Of a DNA stretch of 64,000 nucleotides, positions 28,098 to 36,808 are shown in pieces. A model generated the notes under the pieces. The model was not told the DNA's origin. It did no database searches and was given only the letters and a program-made list of their open reading frames with translations. Origin of the DNA: an uncultured Spirochaetaceae bacterium (GTDB taxonomy: Bacteria > Spirochaetota > Spirochaetia > Sphaerochaetales > Sphaerochaetaceae). The translations under genes were made by a program, and so were the position numbers. The first letter of the stretch is position 1. Each line of letters opens with the position of its first letter. The DNA is taken from assembly GCA_944392985.1 (NCBI GenBank), contig CALXYL010000001.1, forward strand, positions 62,001 to 126,000, given 5' to 3'.

Positions 28098-28849
28098 TCC
28101 AGCTTAAAAGCGATAAGGATATCGAAGGAATCAGGAAGAGCTGCCACCTCCTTGCCCAGCTCTTTGAGGAAGTCGGGCCGCAGATCCAGGCGGGGATGAG
28201 CACATATGATGTTGATTCCCTATGCTTCGATTTCATGAAGCGTCACCATGCAACAGGCCCATGCAAGGGGTATATGGGTTATCCCAATGTCACCTGCATT
28301 TCCGTCAATGATACAGTCATACATGGGATTCCCAGCAAGCACATCATCCTCAATGAAGGTGATATCGTCAGTGTTGATATCTGCCTTGAGAAGGATGGTT
28401 ATGTCAGCGACTCGACCCATACATACGAGATCGGCAAGGTATCTCCTGAGGTCCATCAGCTCAATGAGGTCACAGAGCGCTGTCTTTATCTTGGAATAGA
28501 GGCAGCTTCCCAGCCCCATGCGCGTATACAGGATATCGGGGCGGCTGTATCACAGTATGCACGCAAATTCGGATATGGCGTTGTACGTGATTACTGCGGT
28601 CATGGCGTCGGCTTCTCCATCCACGAGGATCCAGAGGTTCCTAACTATGTATCCCTTGCGAATCCAAATCCGCGGCTCAGGCCCGGTATGGTCATTGCGA
28701 TAGAACCGATGATCAACATGGGTACATACCGTGTCCGCACAGAGAAGGATGGATGGGGAGTAAAGACCGCAGACGGCAAGCCTGCATGTCATTGGGAACA
28801 TACTGTCGCTATCACTGATAACGGTCTTGAGATACTCACACAGCTTTAA
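28094..28849 (+). CDS. map: Methionine aminopeptidase, type I
   Basis: A 251-residue metalloprotease that removes the initiator methionine from new proteins. Metal-binding and catalytic residues are visible in order: VIHGIPS (His), VSVDICLEKDGYVSDSTHT (two Asp), CGHGVG (His), IAIEPMI (Glu) and WEHTVAI (Glu). The length and lack of an N-terminal zinc domain place it in type Ia. It begins within the nusB stop and is followed 9 nt later by the phosphoribosyltransferase gene. Confidence 0.96.
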   Translation: MIQLKSDKDIEGIRKSCHLLAQLFEEVGPQIQAGMSTYDVDSLCFDFMKRHHATGPCKGYMGYPNVTCISVNDTVIHGIPSKHIILNEGDIVSVDICLEKDGYVSDSTHTYEIGKVSPEVHQLNEVTERCLYLGIEAASQPHARIQDIGAAVSQYARKFGYGVVRDYCGHGVGFSIHEDPEVPNYVSLANPNPRLRPGMVIAIEPMINMGTYRVRTEKDGWGVKTADGKPACHWEHTVAITDNGLEILTQL

Positions 28850-28858
28850 GGAGGCTCT

Positions 28859-29470
28859 ATGGGCAAGGAATTCATCACATGCGACATGATCCGCGATGCG
28901 GCACTGAAGCTCGTTTACAGGATGCATACGGAGGATCACTTCGTTCCCGATGTCATCTATGACTCTCTCCGCGGAGGGGCTTACATGGCGAATGTAATGA
29001 GCGAATACTACAAGCTCATAGCGATGAAGGAGGGCAAGCAGCCTGTTTTCTATGCGGCCGTCGTTGCGCGCTCATACGGTGCTGTGAAGGAGCATTCCTC
29101 CCATGTCGATATCGACGGCTGGACATGGTCTCCGAAGAATCTCAGGAAGGGACAGAAGATCCTTATCGTCGATGATATCTTCGACACAGGAATGACTGTC
29201 AATGCGCTTGTCCAGACTGTCATGGACGCTGGCATTCCCCGTGAGGATATCAAGGTGGCAGTCTATGATTACAAGGTTCCCCTCTACAAGGATGAGGAGC
29301 CTCTTCCGATCCAGCCAGATTACTGGTGCCGCAAGCATGTCCTCCATAAGCCTGAGGATTCAAGATGGATACACTACACATGCCATGAATTCATCGGACT
29401 TACGCAGGATGAGGTGGATGAGGTCTATACCGATCCAGAGGTCAGGAAGATCCTCCACGAGATACTGTAG
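28859..29470 (+). CDS. Purine-type phosphoribosyltransferase
   Basis: A 203-residue type I phosphoribosyltransferase. The PRPP-binding signature ILIVDDIFDTGMTVNAL is intact, and the FVPDVIYDSLRGGAYMA segment matches the 5' part of xanthine/hypoxanthine salvage enzymes. The C-terminal part (PDYWCRKH, then EFIGLTQDEVDEVY) resembles archaeal and spirochaetal hypoxanthine or xanthine-type enzymes. It would salvage a purine base using PRPP; the exact base cannot be read. AAGGAGG is well placed before the ATG. A bidirectional terminator follows. Confidence 0.85.
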   Translation: MGKEFITCDMIRDAALKLVYRMHTEDHFVPDVIYDSLRGGAYMANVMSEYYKLIAMKEGKQPVFYAAVVARSYGAVKEHSSHVDIDGWTWSPKNLRKGQKILIVDDIFDTGMTVNALVQTVMDAGIPREDIKVAVYDYKVPLYKDEEPLPIQPDYWCRKHVLHKPEDSRWIHYTCHEFIGLTQDEVDEVYTDPEVRKILHEIL

Positions 29471-29490
29471 GGAATATCCTCATCAAAAAA

Positions 29491-29511
29491 CAGGACTCAT
29501 CGCGAGTCCTG
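29491..29511. terminator. Bidirectional terminator between convergent genes
   Basis: CAGGACTC (29491-29498) and GAGTCCTG (29504-29511) form a perfect 8-bp stem with a 5-nt loop. It is preceded by six A residues and followed by CTTTTTC, so it can stop transcripts from both the phosphoribosyltransferase gene and the convergent lipoprotein gene. Confidence 0.85.
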
Positions 29512-29531
29512 CTTTTTCACCTTCATCTGTT

Positions 29532-30710
29532 TCAGTTTCCGATATATTCTGAAAGCGCTCCATCTGTATCAGGTCTGTACTGATGGATTGAGCCCTTGAG
29601 AGCAGCACCGTTTCCAGTGACCTCGACGATCCAGAAACCATTCTCCTGTGTCGCCATGAGGTATTTATCCCCGCTCTTCCCGATCCACGCGGATGTGATG
29701 AGATCGTTGTCATCGCTGATCTGAAGAAGCGACGGCCTGTAGTTCTCTTCATTTGTCCTGCTCGTCTCATGTACGTATATTCCGCATTCATAGAGATAGC
29801 CGATGTACTTCTCCGTCTCCGTATCAGCATAGACGGGCATGAAGTTGTTCTCTCGGTAGATCAGATCCTCAGCGAAGGAGGAATCAACTGTCGTGAGATT
29901 GTTATCGTCACTGTTGATCTTCATCAGGTCACCTTCATAGTCAACAGCGAAATGACCATCGGATCCCATGATGACATCATCATACTCATTGTTGTTGTTC
30001 GATGTGACATCGATTGTTGTGGAGGATTCAATGATGATCAGCTTGTTTGAATCAGGGTATCCAGCATCTGAATCATTTGAATATGCGCGGAGTATCCTAT
30101 TCCCGATGATGCGTGAATACTCTGGAACTTCAGGACCGGGTATTGCAGTGATGGCATTTCCGTTTATGGAAGCGAAATCCACACTTCCGTAATACATCTT
30201 CTCGTCACCATCTACCTTATAAAGGAACTGTATTTCATCAAGGTTGAAGATAGTAGGGGAGGAGATGAAGGATGGATAGCTGATACCTGAAAGAGTGACA
30301 GCATTCCCTCCTTCCCCAGCAATGTTCAGGAGAAGGTTCGCCTCCGGATCAGCCTTGCCATCTATTTTATCTATGGCTGTATAGAACATCTTCACACCAT
30401 CTTCTGTGTTATGGATGAAATAGACATTGCCATCCTTCGCTGCGAATGGGACGATTCCGGAATTATTTGAATTGTACTTCGTCAGATCAATGATCTTCTC
30501 CGTTGCTGAACCAGTGAAGCGATAGAGGTCACCATCAGCAACCATGATTATATTGCTGTCCTCATCTGTCCCGAGCACAGTCTCTATGCGTGCATAATTG
30601 TTCTTCGTGGCATTGAACGCCTGCTGGAACACACCCTGTCCAGAATCTAGGTTGCAGGAAGCCAGAACGATAAGAACCGCTATTGCTGCTGTGAGTATCC
30701 TTGTTTTCAT
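29532..30710 (-). CDS. Uncharacterised lipoprotein with propeller-like repeats
   Basis: A 392-residue protein of unknown function. The signal sequence ends in the lipobox-like LIVLASC, so the mature protein would be lipid-anchored at Cys19. The rest is short beta-strand and turn segments rich in Asp, Asn, Tyr and Gly (for example VADGDLYRFTG, AKDGNVYFIHNTEDGVKMFY), suggesting a beta-propeller or repeated beta-sheet fold. No catalytic motif is visible. A GAGGAGG ribosome binding site lies 10 nt after the preceding beta-barrel-like gene, so the two are co-transcribed. One hand-counted line of this gene is about 43% G+C, below the core genes. Confidence 0.75.
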   Translation of the reverse strand: MKTRILTAAIAVLIVLASCNLDSGQGVFQQAFNATKNNYARIETVLGTDEDSNIIMVADGDLYRFTGSATEKIIDLTKYNSNNSGIVPFAAKDGNVYFIHNTEDGVKMFYTAIDKIDGKADPEANLLLNIAGEGGNAVTLSGISYPSFISSPTIFNLDEIQFLYKVDGDEKMYYGSVDFASINGNAITAIPGPEVPEYSRIIGNRILRAYSNDSDAGYPDSNKLIIIESSTTIDVTSNNNNEYDDVIMGSDGHFAVDYEGDLMKINSDDNNLTTVDSSFAEDLIYRENNFMPVYADTETEKYIGYLYECGIYVHETSRTNEENYRPSLLQISDDNDLITSAWIGKSGDKYLMATQENGFWIVEVTGNGAALKGSIHQYRPDTDGALSEYIGN

Positions 30711-30720
30711 CTCTGCCTCC

Positions 30721-31335
30721 TCAATGCCTGTAGGTTACTGTGAGAGTAGCTGGAATGTAGGAAAGGGTGGACATCTTCTCTGGAGCGCTTGCATATAGCT
30801 CAGGGAAGATATAGATCCCTACATTGATTCCGACTCCCCATGAATCAGTGATGAAGTACCTGACACCGATCTCCGCCTCGCATCCGAATGTGATCTTCGA
30901 AGATCCATCATAGCTGGCATACAGCAATCCTGCTCCGATTGATATCGGGAGCTCCACTGTTCCCTGCACAGGAATGGCTGTTGCCTTCACGAAGATAGGG
31001 ACATTCGTCCCGACTATTCCGGAACGCGCGAAATCGAACTGGAAGCCAAGCTCGCCGCCAAGTGCGATATAAGGGTGCAGGAACACCTGGTAGGAAATCG
31101 CACCGACGCCACCGACTGTACGATGCGTCCTGTCTGCACCATCTCCCGGCCAGAACGTCCATTCAGGTCCCTGGTACCCCTGGTCATTCCTGGAAGGATT
31201 GTGGTAGAAGAATGGCACCGTCGCGCCAGCTGTGATATTGAACATCTGTGATCCTGCATCATAGTAAGGCTCTGCTGCGAAGAGCATGCCCGGGATGAGC
31301 AGGATAAGCATGATTAGCCTAAGCGGTTTCTTCAT
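30721..31335 (-). CDS. Uncharacterised outer-membrane-like beta-barrel protein
   Basis: A 204-residue protein with a clear signal peptide (MKKPLRLIMLILLIPGMLFA). The mature part has alternating hydrophobic and aromatic strands (AISYQVFLHPYIALGGELGF, ITFGCEAEIGVRYFITDSWG), as in small outer-membrane barrels of the OmpW/OmpA-like size class. No family can be named. The start is the ATG at 31335, preceded by AAGGAG; an in-frame ATG 15 bases earlier has no such site. A TATAAT at 31358-31353 on the minus strand is well placed as its -10 box. The lipoprotein gene follows 10 nt downstream. Confidence 0.75.
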   Translation of the reverse strand: MKKPLRLIMLILLIPGMLFAAEPYYDAGSQMFNITAGATVPFFYHNPSRNDQGYQGPEWTFWPGDGADRTHRTVGGVGAISYQVFLHPYIALGGELGFQFDFARSGIVGTNVPIFVKATAIPVQGTVELPISIGAGLLYASYDGSSKITFGCEAEIGVRYFITDSWGVGINVGIYIFPELYASAPEKMSTLSYIPATLTVTYRH

Positions 31336-31352
31336 CGAAAACTCCTTCAAGG

Positions 31353-31358
31353 ATTATA
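31353..31358 (-). promoter_or_regulatory. -10 box of the outer-membrane protein/lipoprotein pair
   Basis: A perfect TATAAT on the minus strand, 17 nt before the ATG at 31335, with AAGGAG in between. No good -35 hexamer is visible at 16-18 nt, so activator dependence is possible. Confidence 0.4.
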
Positions 31359-31388
31359 CGGAAAAGAGAAGAGGCAGAAAAGGGCTTC

Positions 31389-31417
31389 TTGATGATGGCG
31401 TGCTTTTCATTTATCCT
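31389..31417 (+). promoter_or_regulatory. Candidate promoter giving a leaderless folD mRNA
   Basis: TTGATG at 31389-31394, a 17-nt spacer and TATCCT at 31412-31417. The predicted +1 (31424) is one base before the ATG at 31425, which is also where homology to FolD begins. No Shine-Dalgarno sequence is present. Confidence 0.5.
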
Positions 31418-31424
31418 CAGCTCT

Positions 31425-32297
31425 ATGATCAGACTTGGGTGCAAAGCTGTTGCGGAAGCGGTGATGTCCAGCATAAGGAATGAAACGGAATTGTTTGTGA
31501 AGGCAGGAAATAGGGCTCCATCCCTTGCTGTTGTCATTGTTGGGCATGATCCTGCGAGCGAGACATATGTGCGGAAGAAGGCTGAAGCTGCAGCATCCCT
31601 GGGCTTCATGCATTTTCAGTATAGTTTGGATGAAGATGCCTCAGAAGGGGAGCTTGTCAGCCTCATTGACAGCCTGAACAGCAGGGAGGATGTTGACGGA
31701 ATACTTGTCCAGCTTCCCCTGCCTTCTTCGATTTCCCCAGAGCGGATCATCGAAAGGATCCTTCCTGAAAAGGATGTCGATGGGTTCTCGCCAGTCAATG
31801 CCGGACGCCTCCTCATCGGCGAGGAATGCTTCATCCCATGCACCCCGAAGGGAATACTTGAAACGCTCAGGTATTTCGGAATCGAGACAGCAGGCAGAAA
31901 GGCCGTTATCATCGGCAGGAGCAATATCGTCGGGAAGCCAATGGCTGCGCTTCTGATGAGACGCGGCATCGATGCGACAGTGACTGTATGCAACACAAGG
32001 ACACCTGATCTCAAGGAGTATACCCTTGGTGCTGATATCATAATAGTCGCTACAGGAAAGCCGGGAACGATTGATTCCTCGTACGTTCGTGATGGGGCGG
32101 TTGTCATAGATGTCGGTGTGAACAGGATCCCTGATCCATCGAGGAAAAGCGGATTCCGCCTTGTCGGGGACGTGGATGCCGCTTCTTTTGGGGAGAGGGA
32201 TGTATCCCTTACGCCTGTTCCTGGAGGAATCGGTCTCATGACTGTTTCGATGCTTATGGCAAACACCCTTCAAGCTGCCAGAAGGAGAGCGAAGTGA
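31425..32297 (+). CDS. folD: Methylenetetrahydrofolate dehydrogenase / methenyltetrahydrofolate cyclohydrolase
   Basis: A 290-residue bifunctional enzyme of one-carbon metabolism, converting 5,10-methylene-THF to 10-formyl-THF with NADP+. The catalytic Tyr-x-x-x-Lys is in SETYVRKKAEAA, followed by DGILVQLPLP and EKDVDGFSPVNAGRL. The Rossmann part has IIGRSNIVGKPMAALL and ends with TPVPGGIGLMTVSMLM. The frame is open to 31389, but the FolD N-terminus and a promoter immediately upstream both point to the ATG at 31425. miaB overlaps its stop with a GTG. Confidence 0.93.
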   Translation: MIRLGCKAVAEAVMSSIRNETELFVKAGNRAPSLAVVIVGHDPASETYVRKKAEAAASLGFMHFQYSLDEDASEGELVSLIDSLNSREDVDGILVQLPLPSSISPERIIERILPEKDVDGFSPVNAGRLLIGEECFIPCTPKGILETLRYFGIETAGRKAVIIGRSNIVGKPMAALLMRRGIDATVTVCNTRTPDLKEYTLGADIIIVATGKPGTIDSSYVRDGAVVIDVGVNRIPDPSRKSGFRLVGDVDAASFGERDVSLTPVPGGIGLMTVSMLMANTLQAARRRAK

Positions 32298-33583
32298 GGT
32301 TTCTGATAGAGTCTTATGGTTGCCAGCTGAATATGGCGGAGAGCGCTGCGATAGAGACAATGCTTATCGGAAGAGGCATGGAGAAAACAGAAAAGCCGGA
32401 TGATGCAGATGCAGTGATCATCAACACATGCTCTGTAAGGAAAAGCGCTGAGAACAGGATCTGGGGACGGCTTGGCTTCTATAATGCAGAGAAGCGGAAG
32501 CATCCGTTCCGCTTAATCGTCACTGGCTGCATGGCAGAGAGGATGAAGGAGGATCTGAAGAAGGAAGCTCCATTCATCGATGCCGTCATAGGTACAAATG
32601 ACAAGGCAGAGATCCCAGACTTCATCATCGGGGAGCCTCTTGGAAAGCTGGACAGCTACAGATTCCTCTCTTCCTATTACCGTGAGGGCGATTACTCAAG
32701 CTATGTCCCGATCATGAATGGCTGCAACAACTTCTGCTCCTACTGCATCGTTCCCTATGTGCGGGGAAGGGAGGTGTCACGGCCTGTTGAGGAGATCCTG
32801 AAGGAGATATGCTTTCTCGAGCAGCAGGGGGTCAAGGAGATAACCCTCCTGGGACAGAACGTCAATTCATACTCTGCTGAGTACAATGGCGAGCATGTTG
32901 ATTTCCCCCGCCTCCTTGAGCTTATCATCCCATATCTAAGGAATATCGTGTTCGTCAGGTTCGAGTCCCCTCATCCGAAGGATTTCTCGGATCATCTCAT
33001 TTCTGTCATTGCCGATAACGACAGGATCGCAAAGCATATCCATCTTCCGGTGCAGTCAGGATCGACCAGGATCCTCCAGCTGATGAACAGAAGGACAACC
33101 AGGGAGAGGACTCTTGATCTTATACAGAAGATGAAGGAGAGGATTCCGCATCTGACACTTTCAACCGATGTCATGACAGGATTCCCGACAGAGACAGAGG
33201 AGGAGTATGAGGAGACGCTGTCCCTGATGGAGGAAATGGGGTGCACTGAGGCGTTCATGTACTACTTCAATCCCCGGGAGGGTACGAGGGCTGCAGAGAT
33301 GGAAGGCCAGATCGAGGAGAGCGTGAGGATCAGGCGTCTTGAGCGTCTTATCGATGAGCAGATAAAAAGACAGGCTGTCATCAAGGAGGGAATGCTTCCA
33401 TTCACTGCCCTTGCAATCGTCACGGGCAAAAGCCGCGATGATGATGAGAGGTATCTTGCAAGAGGCGAGCACAATGACTATTTCTCGTTCTCTTCGAGTA
33501 TTAGCCACAAACCCGGGGATGCGGTTATAATCGATGCAGAGGAGCTGAGGGGAAATACCTTCAGAGGTAGGGAGCGTGTCTGA
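32294..33583 (+). CDS. miaB: tRNA-2-methylthio-N6-dimethylallyladenosine synthase
   Basis: A 429-residue radical SAM methylthiotransferase acting on A37 of tRNAs that read UNN codons. The N-terminal UPF0004 domain carries cluster-binding cysteines (ESYGCQLNMAES, NTCSVRKSAENR, VTGCMAER). The radical SAM motif CNNFCSYCIVPYVRGRE is intact, and a TRAM-like segment ends the protein (TGKSRDDDE..., PGDAVIIDAEELRGNTFRG). The start is GTG, overlapping the folD TGA. The next gene starts inside its end, also with GTG. Confidence 0.96.
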   Translation: MRFLIESYGCQLNMAESAAIETMLIGRGMEKTEKPDDADAVIINTCSVRKSAENRIWGRLGFYNAEKRKHPFRLIVTGCMAERMKEDLKKEAPFIDAVIGTNDKAEIPDFIIGEPLGKLDSYRFLSSYYREGDYSSYVPIMNGCNNFCSYCIVPYVRGREVSRPVEEILKEICFLEQQGVKEITLLGQNVNSYSAEYNGEHVDFPRLLELIIPYLRNIVFVRFESPHPKDFSDHLISVIADNDRIAKHIHLPVQSGSTRILQLMNRRTTRERTLDLIQKMKERIPHLTLSTDVMTGFPTETEEEYEETLSLMEEMGCTEAFMYYFNPREGTRAAEMEGQIEESVRIRRLERLIDEQIKRQAVIKEGMLPFTALAIVTGKSRDDDERYLARGEHNDYFSFSSSISHKPGDAVIIDAEELRGNTFRGRERV

Positions 33584-34337
33584 TTTCTCATCCTTCATTG
33601 ATCTATACAGGAAAGCCGGCCGCATCGTCGTCCTGACAGGGGCCGGTGTCTCAACGCTGTCAGGGATCCCTGATTTCCGTTCGTCGGATGGACTGTACAG
33701 CAAGGAATTCGGGAATATGAGGGTGGAGGAGATCCTTGATATCGATTTCTTCCGTGACCATCCCGATGTTTTCTATCAGTGGTCTAGGGATTACTGGTTC
33801 CAGATGGATAAGTTCCAGCCGAACATCATCCACAGGACCCTTGCTGAGATGGAAAAGCGCGGAAAGCTCAGTGAAGGCATATTCACGCAGAATATCGATG
33901 CGCTTCACCAGAGGGCAGGATCAAGGAAGGTCTATGAGCTACATGGCAGCATCGCCAATGGATACTGCATGAACTGCCATAGGCATTATGATTACAAGTA
34001 CATGGCAGATGCGGTCAACAGCGGTATCAAGCCGATATGCTCAAGCTGCGGGGGCCTTGTGAAGCCTGATATCGTCTTTTATGGTGAAAACCTGAATACG
34101 ACGACGCTGATGAGGGCTGAGAATGCATTCTCATATGCCGATCTCGCCATTGTCCTCGGTTCATCGCTTGTCGTGAATCCCGCCGCCTCCCTTCCGTATA
34201 TCTCAGCACGGAGCGGAAAGGATATCGTCATCGTCAACCGCGACAAGACCTATATCGATGACTACGCCGCATTGAAGTTCAATGATCTTGGATCTTTCTT
34301 CGAGGAGCTTAATCAGTATTTAAGTAATAACAAATAA
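33576..34337 (+). CDS. Sir2-family NAD-dependent protein deacylase
   Basis: A 253-residue sirtuin that removes acyl groups from lysines using NAD+. The NAD-binding segment GAGVSTLSGIPDFRS, the catalytic TQNIDALHQRAG with VYELHGS (catalytic His), and a zinc ribbon with CMNC and CSSC pairs are all present. The final part, GSSLVVNPAASLP and IVNRDKT, is the usual Rossmann end. The start is a GTG within the last codons of miaB, implying translational coupling. The downstream gap is AT-rich and precedes the convergent GH31 gene. Confidence 0.93.
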   Translation: MSDFSSFIDLYRKAGRIVVLTGAGVSTLSGIPDFRSSDGLYSKEFGNMRVEEILDIDFFRDHPDVFYQWSRDYWFQMDKFQPNIIHRTLAEMEKRGKLSEGIFTQNIDALHQRAGSRKVYELHGSIANGYCMNCHRHYDYKYMADAVNSGIKPICSSCGGLVKPDIVFYGENLNTTTLMRAENAFSYADLAIVLGSSLVVNPAASLPYISARSGKDIVIVNRDKTYIDDYAALKFNDLGSFFEELNQYLSNNK

Positions 34338-34402
34338 CTAATCGTATAATTACGATATAATACTTACTAAAAAACAATTAAATTACAGTACTCTTAATGA
34401 AA
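34338..34402 (+). other. AT-rich intergenic stretch with two TATAAT boxes
   Basis: This short, very AT-rich gap holds ATCGTA-TAAT-TACGAT (34341-34356), a 6-bp inverted repeat, and two TATAAT hexamers (34345-34350 and 34356-34361). No good -35 box is visible and no gene on the plus strand follows, so it may merely be AT-rich, or it may drive a short RNA ending at the hairpin at 34403-34435. Confidence 0.3.
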
Positions 34403-34435
34403 ACACTACCGCATTCATGGGAAATACGGTAGTGT
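34403..34435 (-). terminator. Terminator after the GH31 gene
   Basis: ACACTACCG (34403-34411) and CGGTAGTGT (34427-34435) form a perfect 9-bp stem, with a further three pairs (ATT/AAT) after one mismatch. On the minus strand it is followed by TTTTCATT, so it serves the GH31 gene. On the plus strand only CCATTTC follows. Confidence 0.7.
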
Positions 34436-34462
34436 CCATTTCAAAATTGACCGAGAGCGATA

Positions 34463-36637
34463 TCAAAGGATATTGATGCCTTTTCTGATCTGGATTGTTT
34501 TTGACGAGCTGGAATTGCCGTCCGATGCTGTAAAAACCAGTTCTGTATAGCTGTCGTCAAGAAGAGTGCATCCGCCATTTCTGATCTCGGCAATGTCTTT
34601 GAGTTCTGCTTCAGAGGCGTTATATGCATACAGGATGTGCTTTTCATCTTTTTCCATTGGAATGATTGAGTTCTCCCTTGCATACAACGGAAGTGAGAAG
34701 AAGTCATAATTCTTCCTTATCCAGCATGGACCTTCTGCTGATGAACCATCGAGTATTGAAATCCATCTGCCTTCTGGAAGATAGAAACGGCACTCGCCGT
34801 CTTCCTTCATCACAGGTGCGACAAGCAGCGATGGGCCGAGCATATATTCCTTGTCGATATACCTGATCATCTCATCATCAGCACCGAATTCAAGAAGAAG
34901 CGGCCTCAGGATAGGGATACCTGTACTGTGTGATTCCTCTGCGTATTTCCAGAGGTACGGCATGAGTGATTTCTTGAGGTTCGTAAAGAACTCCGTAACT
35001 CTGCATGCTTCTTCATCGAATGCCCATGGAACTCTGTATGAAGAGCTTCCATGAAGCCTTGAATGCGATGAAAGAAGCCCGAATGCAACCCATCTCTTGA
35101 AAAGATCAGGGGAGGTCGTGTCCTCAAATCCTCCTATATCATGGCTCCAGAATCCAAAACCTGAAAAAGCAAGGGAGAGGCCACCCCTGAGAGTTGATGC
35201 CATCGACGAATAGGTTGCCACGTTATCACCAGCCCAGTGCACAGGCATGGTCTGGCTTCCGATTGTAGCAGAGCGCGTGAATACAATAGCATCATCGCCC
35301 TTCATCTCCTTAAGCAATGAGTACACAGCATCGTTGTAGATGTATGTATACCTGTTGTGCATCAGGGCAGGATCTGAACCGTCATACCATACAACATCGT
35401 CAATAGGTGTATTCTCACCAAAATCCGTCTTGAAGCAATCAACCCCCATTGCGACAAGTTTCCTGAGCTTATCCTGATACCATCTCACGGCTTCCGGATT
35501 TGTGAAGTCTACAATAGCCATTCCGGCTTGCCATACATCACACTGCCATACATTGCCGTCCTTTTTCCTGAGGAAATATCCTCTTGAAGCACCTTCATCG
35601 AACAATGGCGATTTCTGCGCGACATAAGGATTGATCCAAATGCTGACATGAAGACCTCTGTCATGCAGTTTCCTCAGCATTGCGACGGGGTCAGGGAACA
35701 TCTCGGGATCCCATGTGAAATCGACCCACTGGAAGCCTTTCATCCAGAAGCAGTCGAAATGCATTACAGATAGCGGGATATTCTCCTTTGCCATCATGTC
35801 AACGAACGTAAGAACCGTTTTCTCGCTGTAGTCTGTCGTGAATGATGTTGATAGCCAAAGTCCGAAAGACCATTTCGGGGGAAGTGCGGGGCGGCCTGTT
35901 ATCTCAGTGTATCCTGAAACAACATCCTTGAGTGTATCACCTGCGATGATGCAATATGACAGCTTCTCTCCAGGGACAGAGAACTGTACACATTCAGTTA
36001 CTTCACTCCCCATCTCGAATGAGACCTTTGAATAACTGAGGACAAGGATTCCGTAATTCTTCGAGGAAATAAAGAACGGGACATTCTTATGTGACATCTC
36101 GCTAGCACAACCGCTGTCAAGGTTCCACATCTCAACTTTCTGCCCGTTTTTGACAAATGACGTGAATCTCTCTCCAAGGCCATAGTAATTCTCACCGATA
36201 TCAGTATTAAGATTTTCAGCCATGAATCTTCCTTCCGGCGTTGTCATACAGCCTGAAAGCCTTGAGAAACGTGATGTCAGTCTGCTGCCCTTATACGAGA
36301 ATACAAGCGTGCCATCTGCATATTCCGCCTTCAGATTGCCGGACACGATTGAATCATCTCCTACAATTCCGCGGAAAGAAGAGGGTATAGCGGGAAAAGG
36401 CTTTTCCTCGACAGATCCCTTGTGGTGATAGACATCAATCCTGAGAATATTCTCCGCTATAGGGTATATCTCTGTAGTGATGACAGGATTGTTGAGCGTA
36501 TCATTCCTGCAGGAAATGGGGTAGGATGCGGCATAAAGCGATAGCTTATTATCCCTTGCTTCTGTTTCGAAATACTCCTTATGTGAATAAAGAGTCACGT
36601 TGTCATCAAGATGCCAGAAACCATTTCTGAATCTCAT
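34463..36637 (-). CDS. yicI: Glycoside hydrolase family 31, alpha-xylosidase-like (YicI type)
   Basis: A 724-residue cytoplasmic glycosidase of the YicI group, which releases alpha-linked xylose (or related sugars) from oligosaccharides. The catalytic nucleophile is in GVDCFKTDFGENTPID and the probable acid/base aspartate in VHWAGDNVATY. The N-terminal beta-sandwich and C-terminal beta domains are both present, with no signal peptide. No transporter or other sugar gene is adjacent. Two hand-counted lines are about 43-45% G+C against about 53% in core genes, so it may have been acquired. The ATG at 36637 is preceded by AAGG with no spacing, and the next purine run is 22 nt away, so initiation is unusual. 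Confidence 0.88.
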   Translation of the reverse strand: MRFRNGFWHLDDNVTLYSHKEYFETEARDNKLSLYAASYPISCRNDTLNNPVITTEIYPIAENILRIDVYHHKGSVEEKPFPAIPSSFRGIVGDDSIVSGNLKAEYADGTLVFSYKGSRLTSRFSRLSGCMTTPEGRFMAENLNTDIGENYYGLGERFTSFVKNGQKVEMWNLDSGCASEMSHKNVPFFISSKNYGILVLSYSKVSFEMGSEVTECVQFSVPGEKLSYCIIAGDTLKDVVSGYTEITGRPALPPKWSFGLWLSTSFTTDYSEKTVLTFVDMMAKENIPLSVMHFDCFWMKGFQWVDFTWDPEMFPDPVAMLRKLHDRGLHVSIWINPYVAQKSPLFDEGASRGYFLRKKDGNVWQCDVWQAGMAIVDFTNPEAVRWYQDKLRKLVAMGVDCFKTDFGENTPIDDVVWYDGSDPALMHNRYTYIYNDAVYSLLKEMKGDDAIVFTRSATIGSQTMPVHWAGDNVATYSSMASTLRGGLSLAFSGFGFWSHDIGGFEDTTSPDLFKRWVAFGLLSSHSRLHGSSSYRVPWAFDEEACRVTEFFTNLKKSLMPYLWKYAEESHSTGIPILRPLLLEFGADDEMIRYIDKEYMLGPSLLVAPVMKEDGECRFYLPEGRWISILDGSSAEGPCWIRKNYDFFSLPLYARENSIIPMEKDEKHILYAYNASEAELKDIAEIRNGGCTLLDDSYTELVFTASDGNSSSSKTIQIRKGINIL

Positions 36638-36644
36638 CCTTCAA

Positions 36645-36654
36645 TTCAGCTGAA
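36645..36654 (-). promoter_or_regulatory. 10-bp palindrome upstream of the GH31 gene
   Basis: TTCAGCTGAA is a perfect 10-bp palindrome 8 nt before the GH31 start. It could be an operator, but such a short palindrome also occurs by chance, and no regulator gene is adjacent. Confidence 0.25.
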
Positions 36655-36764
36655 GCTATCTCCTTATTGGCAAGCTGAGTATCAGGAATCAGCAGGAAGA
36701 AGTCAATTGATTTCATTGGTCACAAATGAAAATAATGGAATGATTTGTTTGTGAACATTGCATC

Positions 36765-36793
36765 TTGATGATTGCCTTCCATTCTGGTATTTT
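36765..36793 (+). promoter_or_regulatory. Candidate promoter of ssrA
   Basis: TTGATG at 36765-36770, a 17-nt spacer and TATTTT at 36788-36793, each 4/6 to consensus. The predicted +1 (36800) lies about 9 bases before the mature tmRNA 5' end, leaving a short leader for RNase P to remove. Confidence 0.4.
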
Positions 36794-36808
36794 TACTTGA
36801 GGACACTT

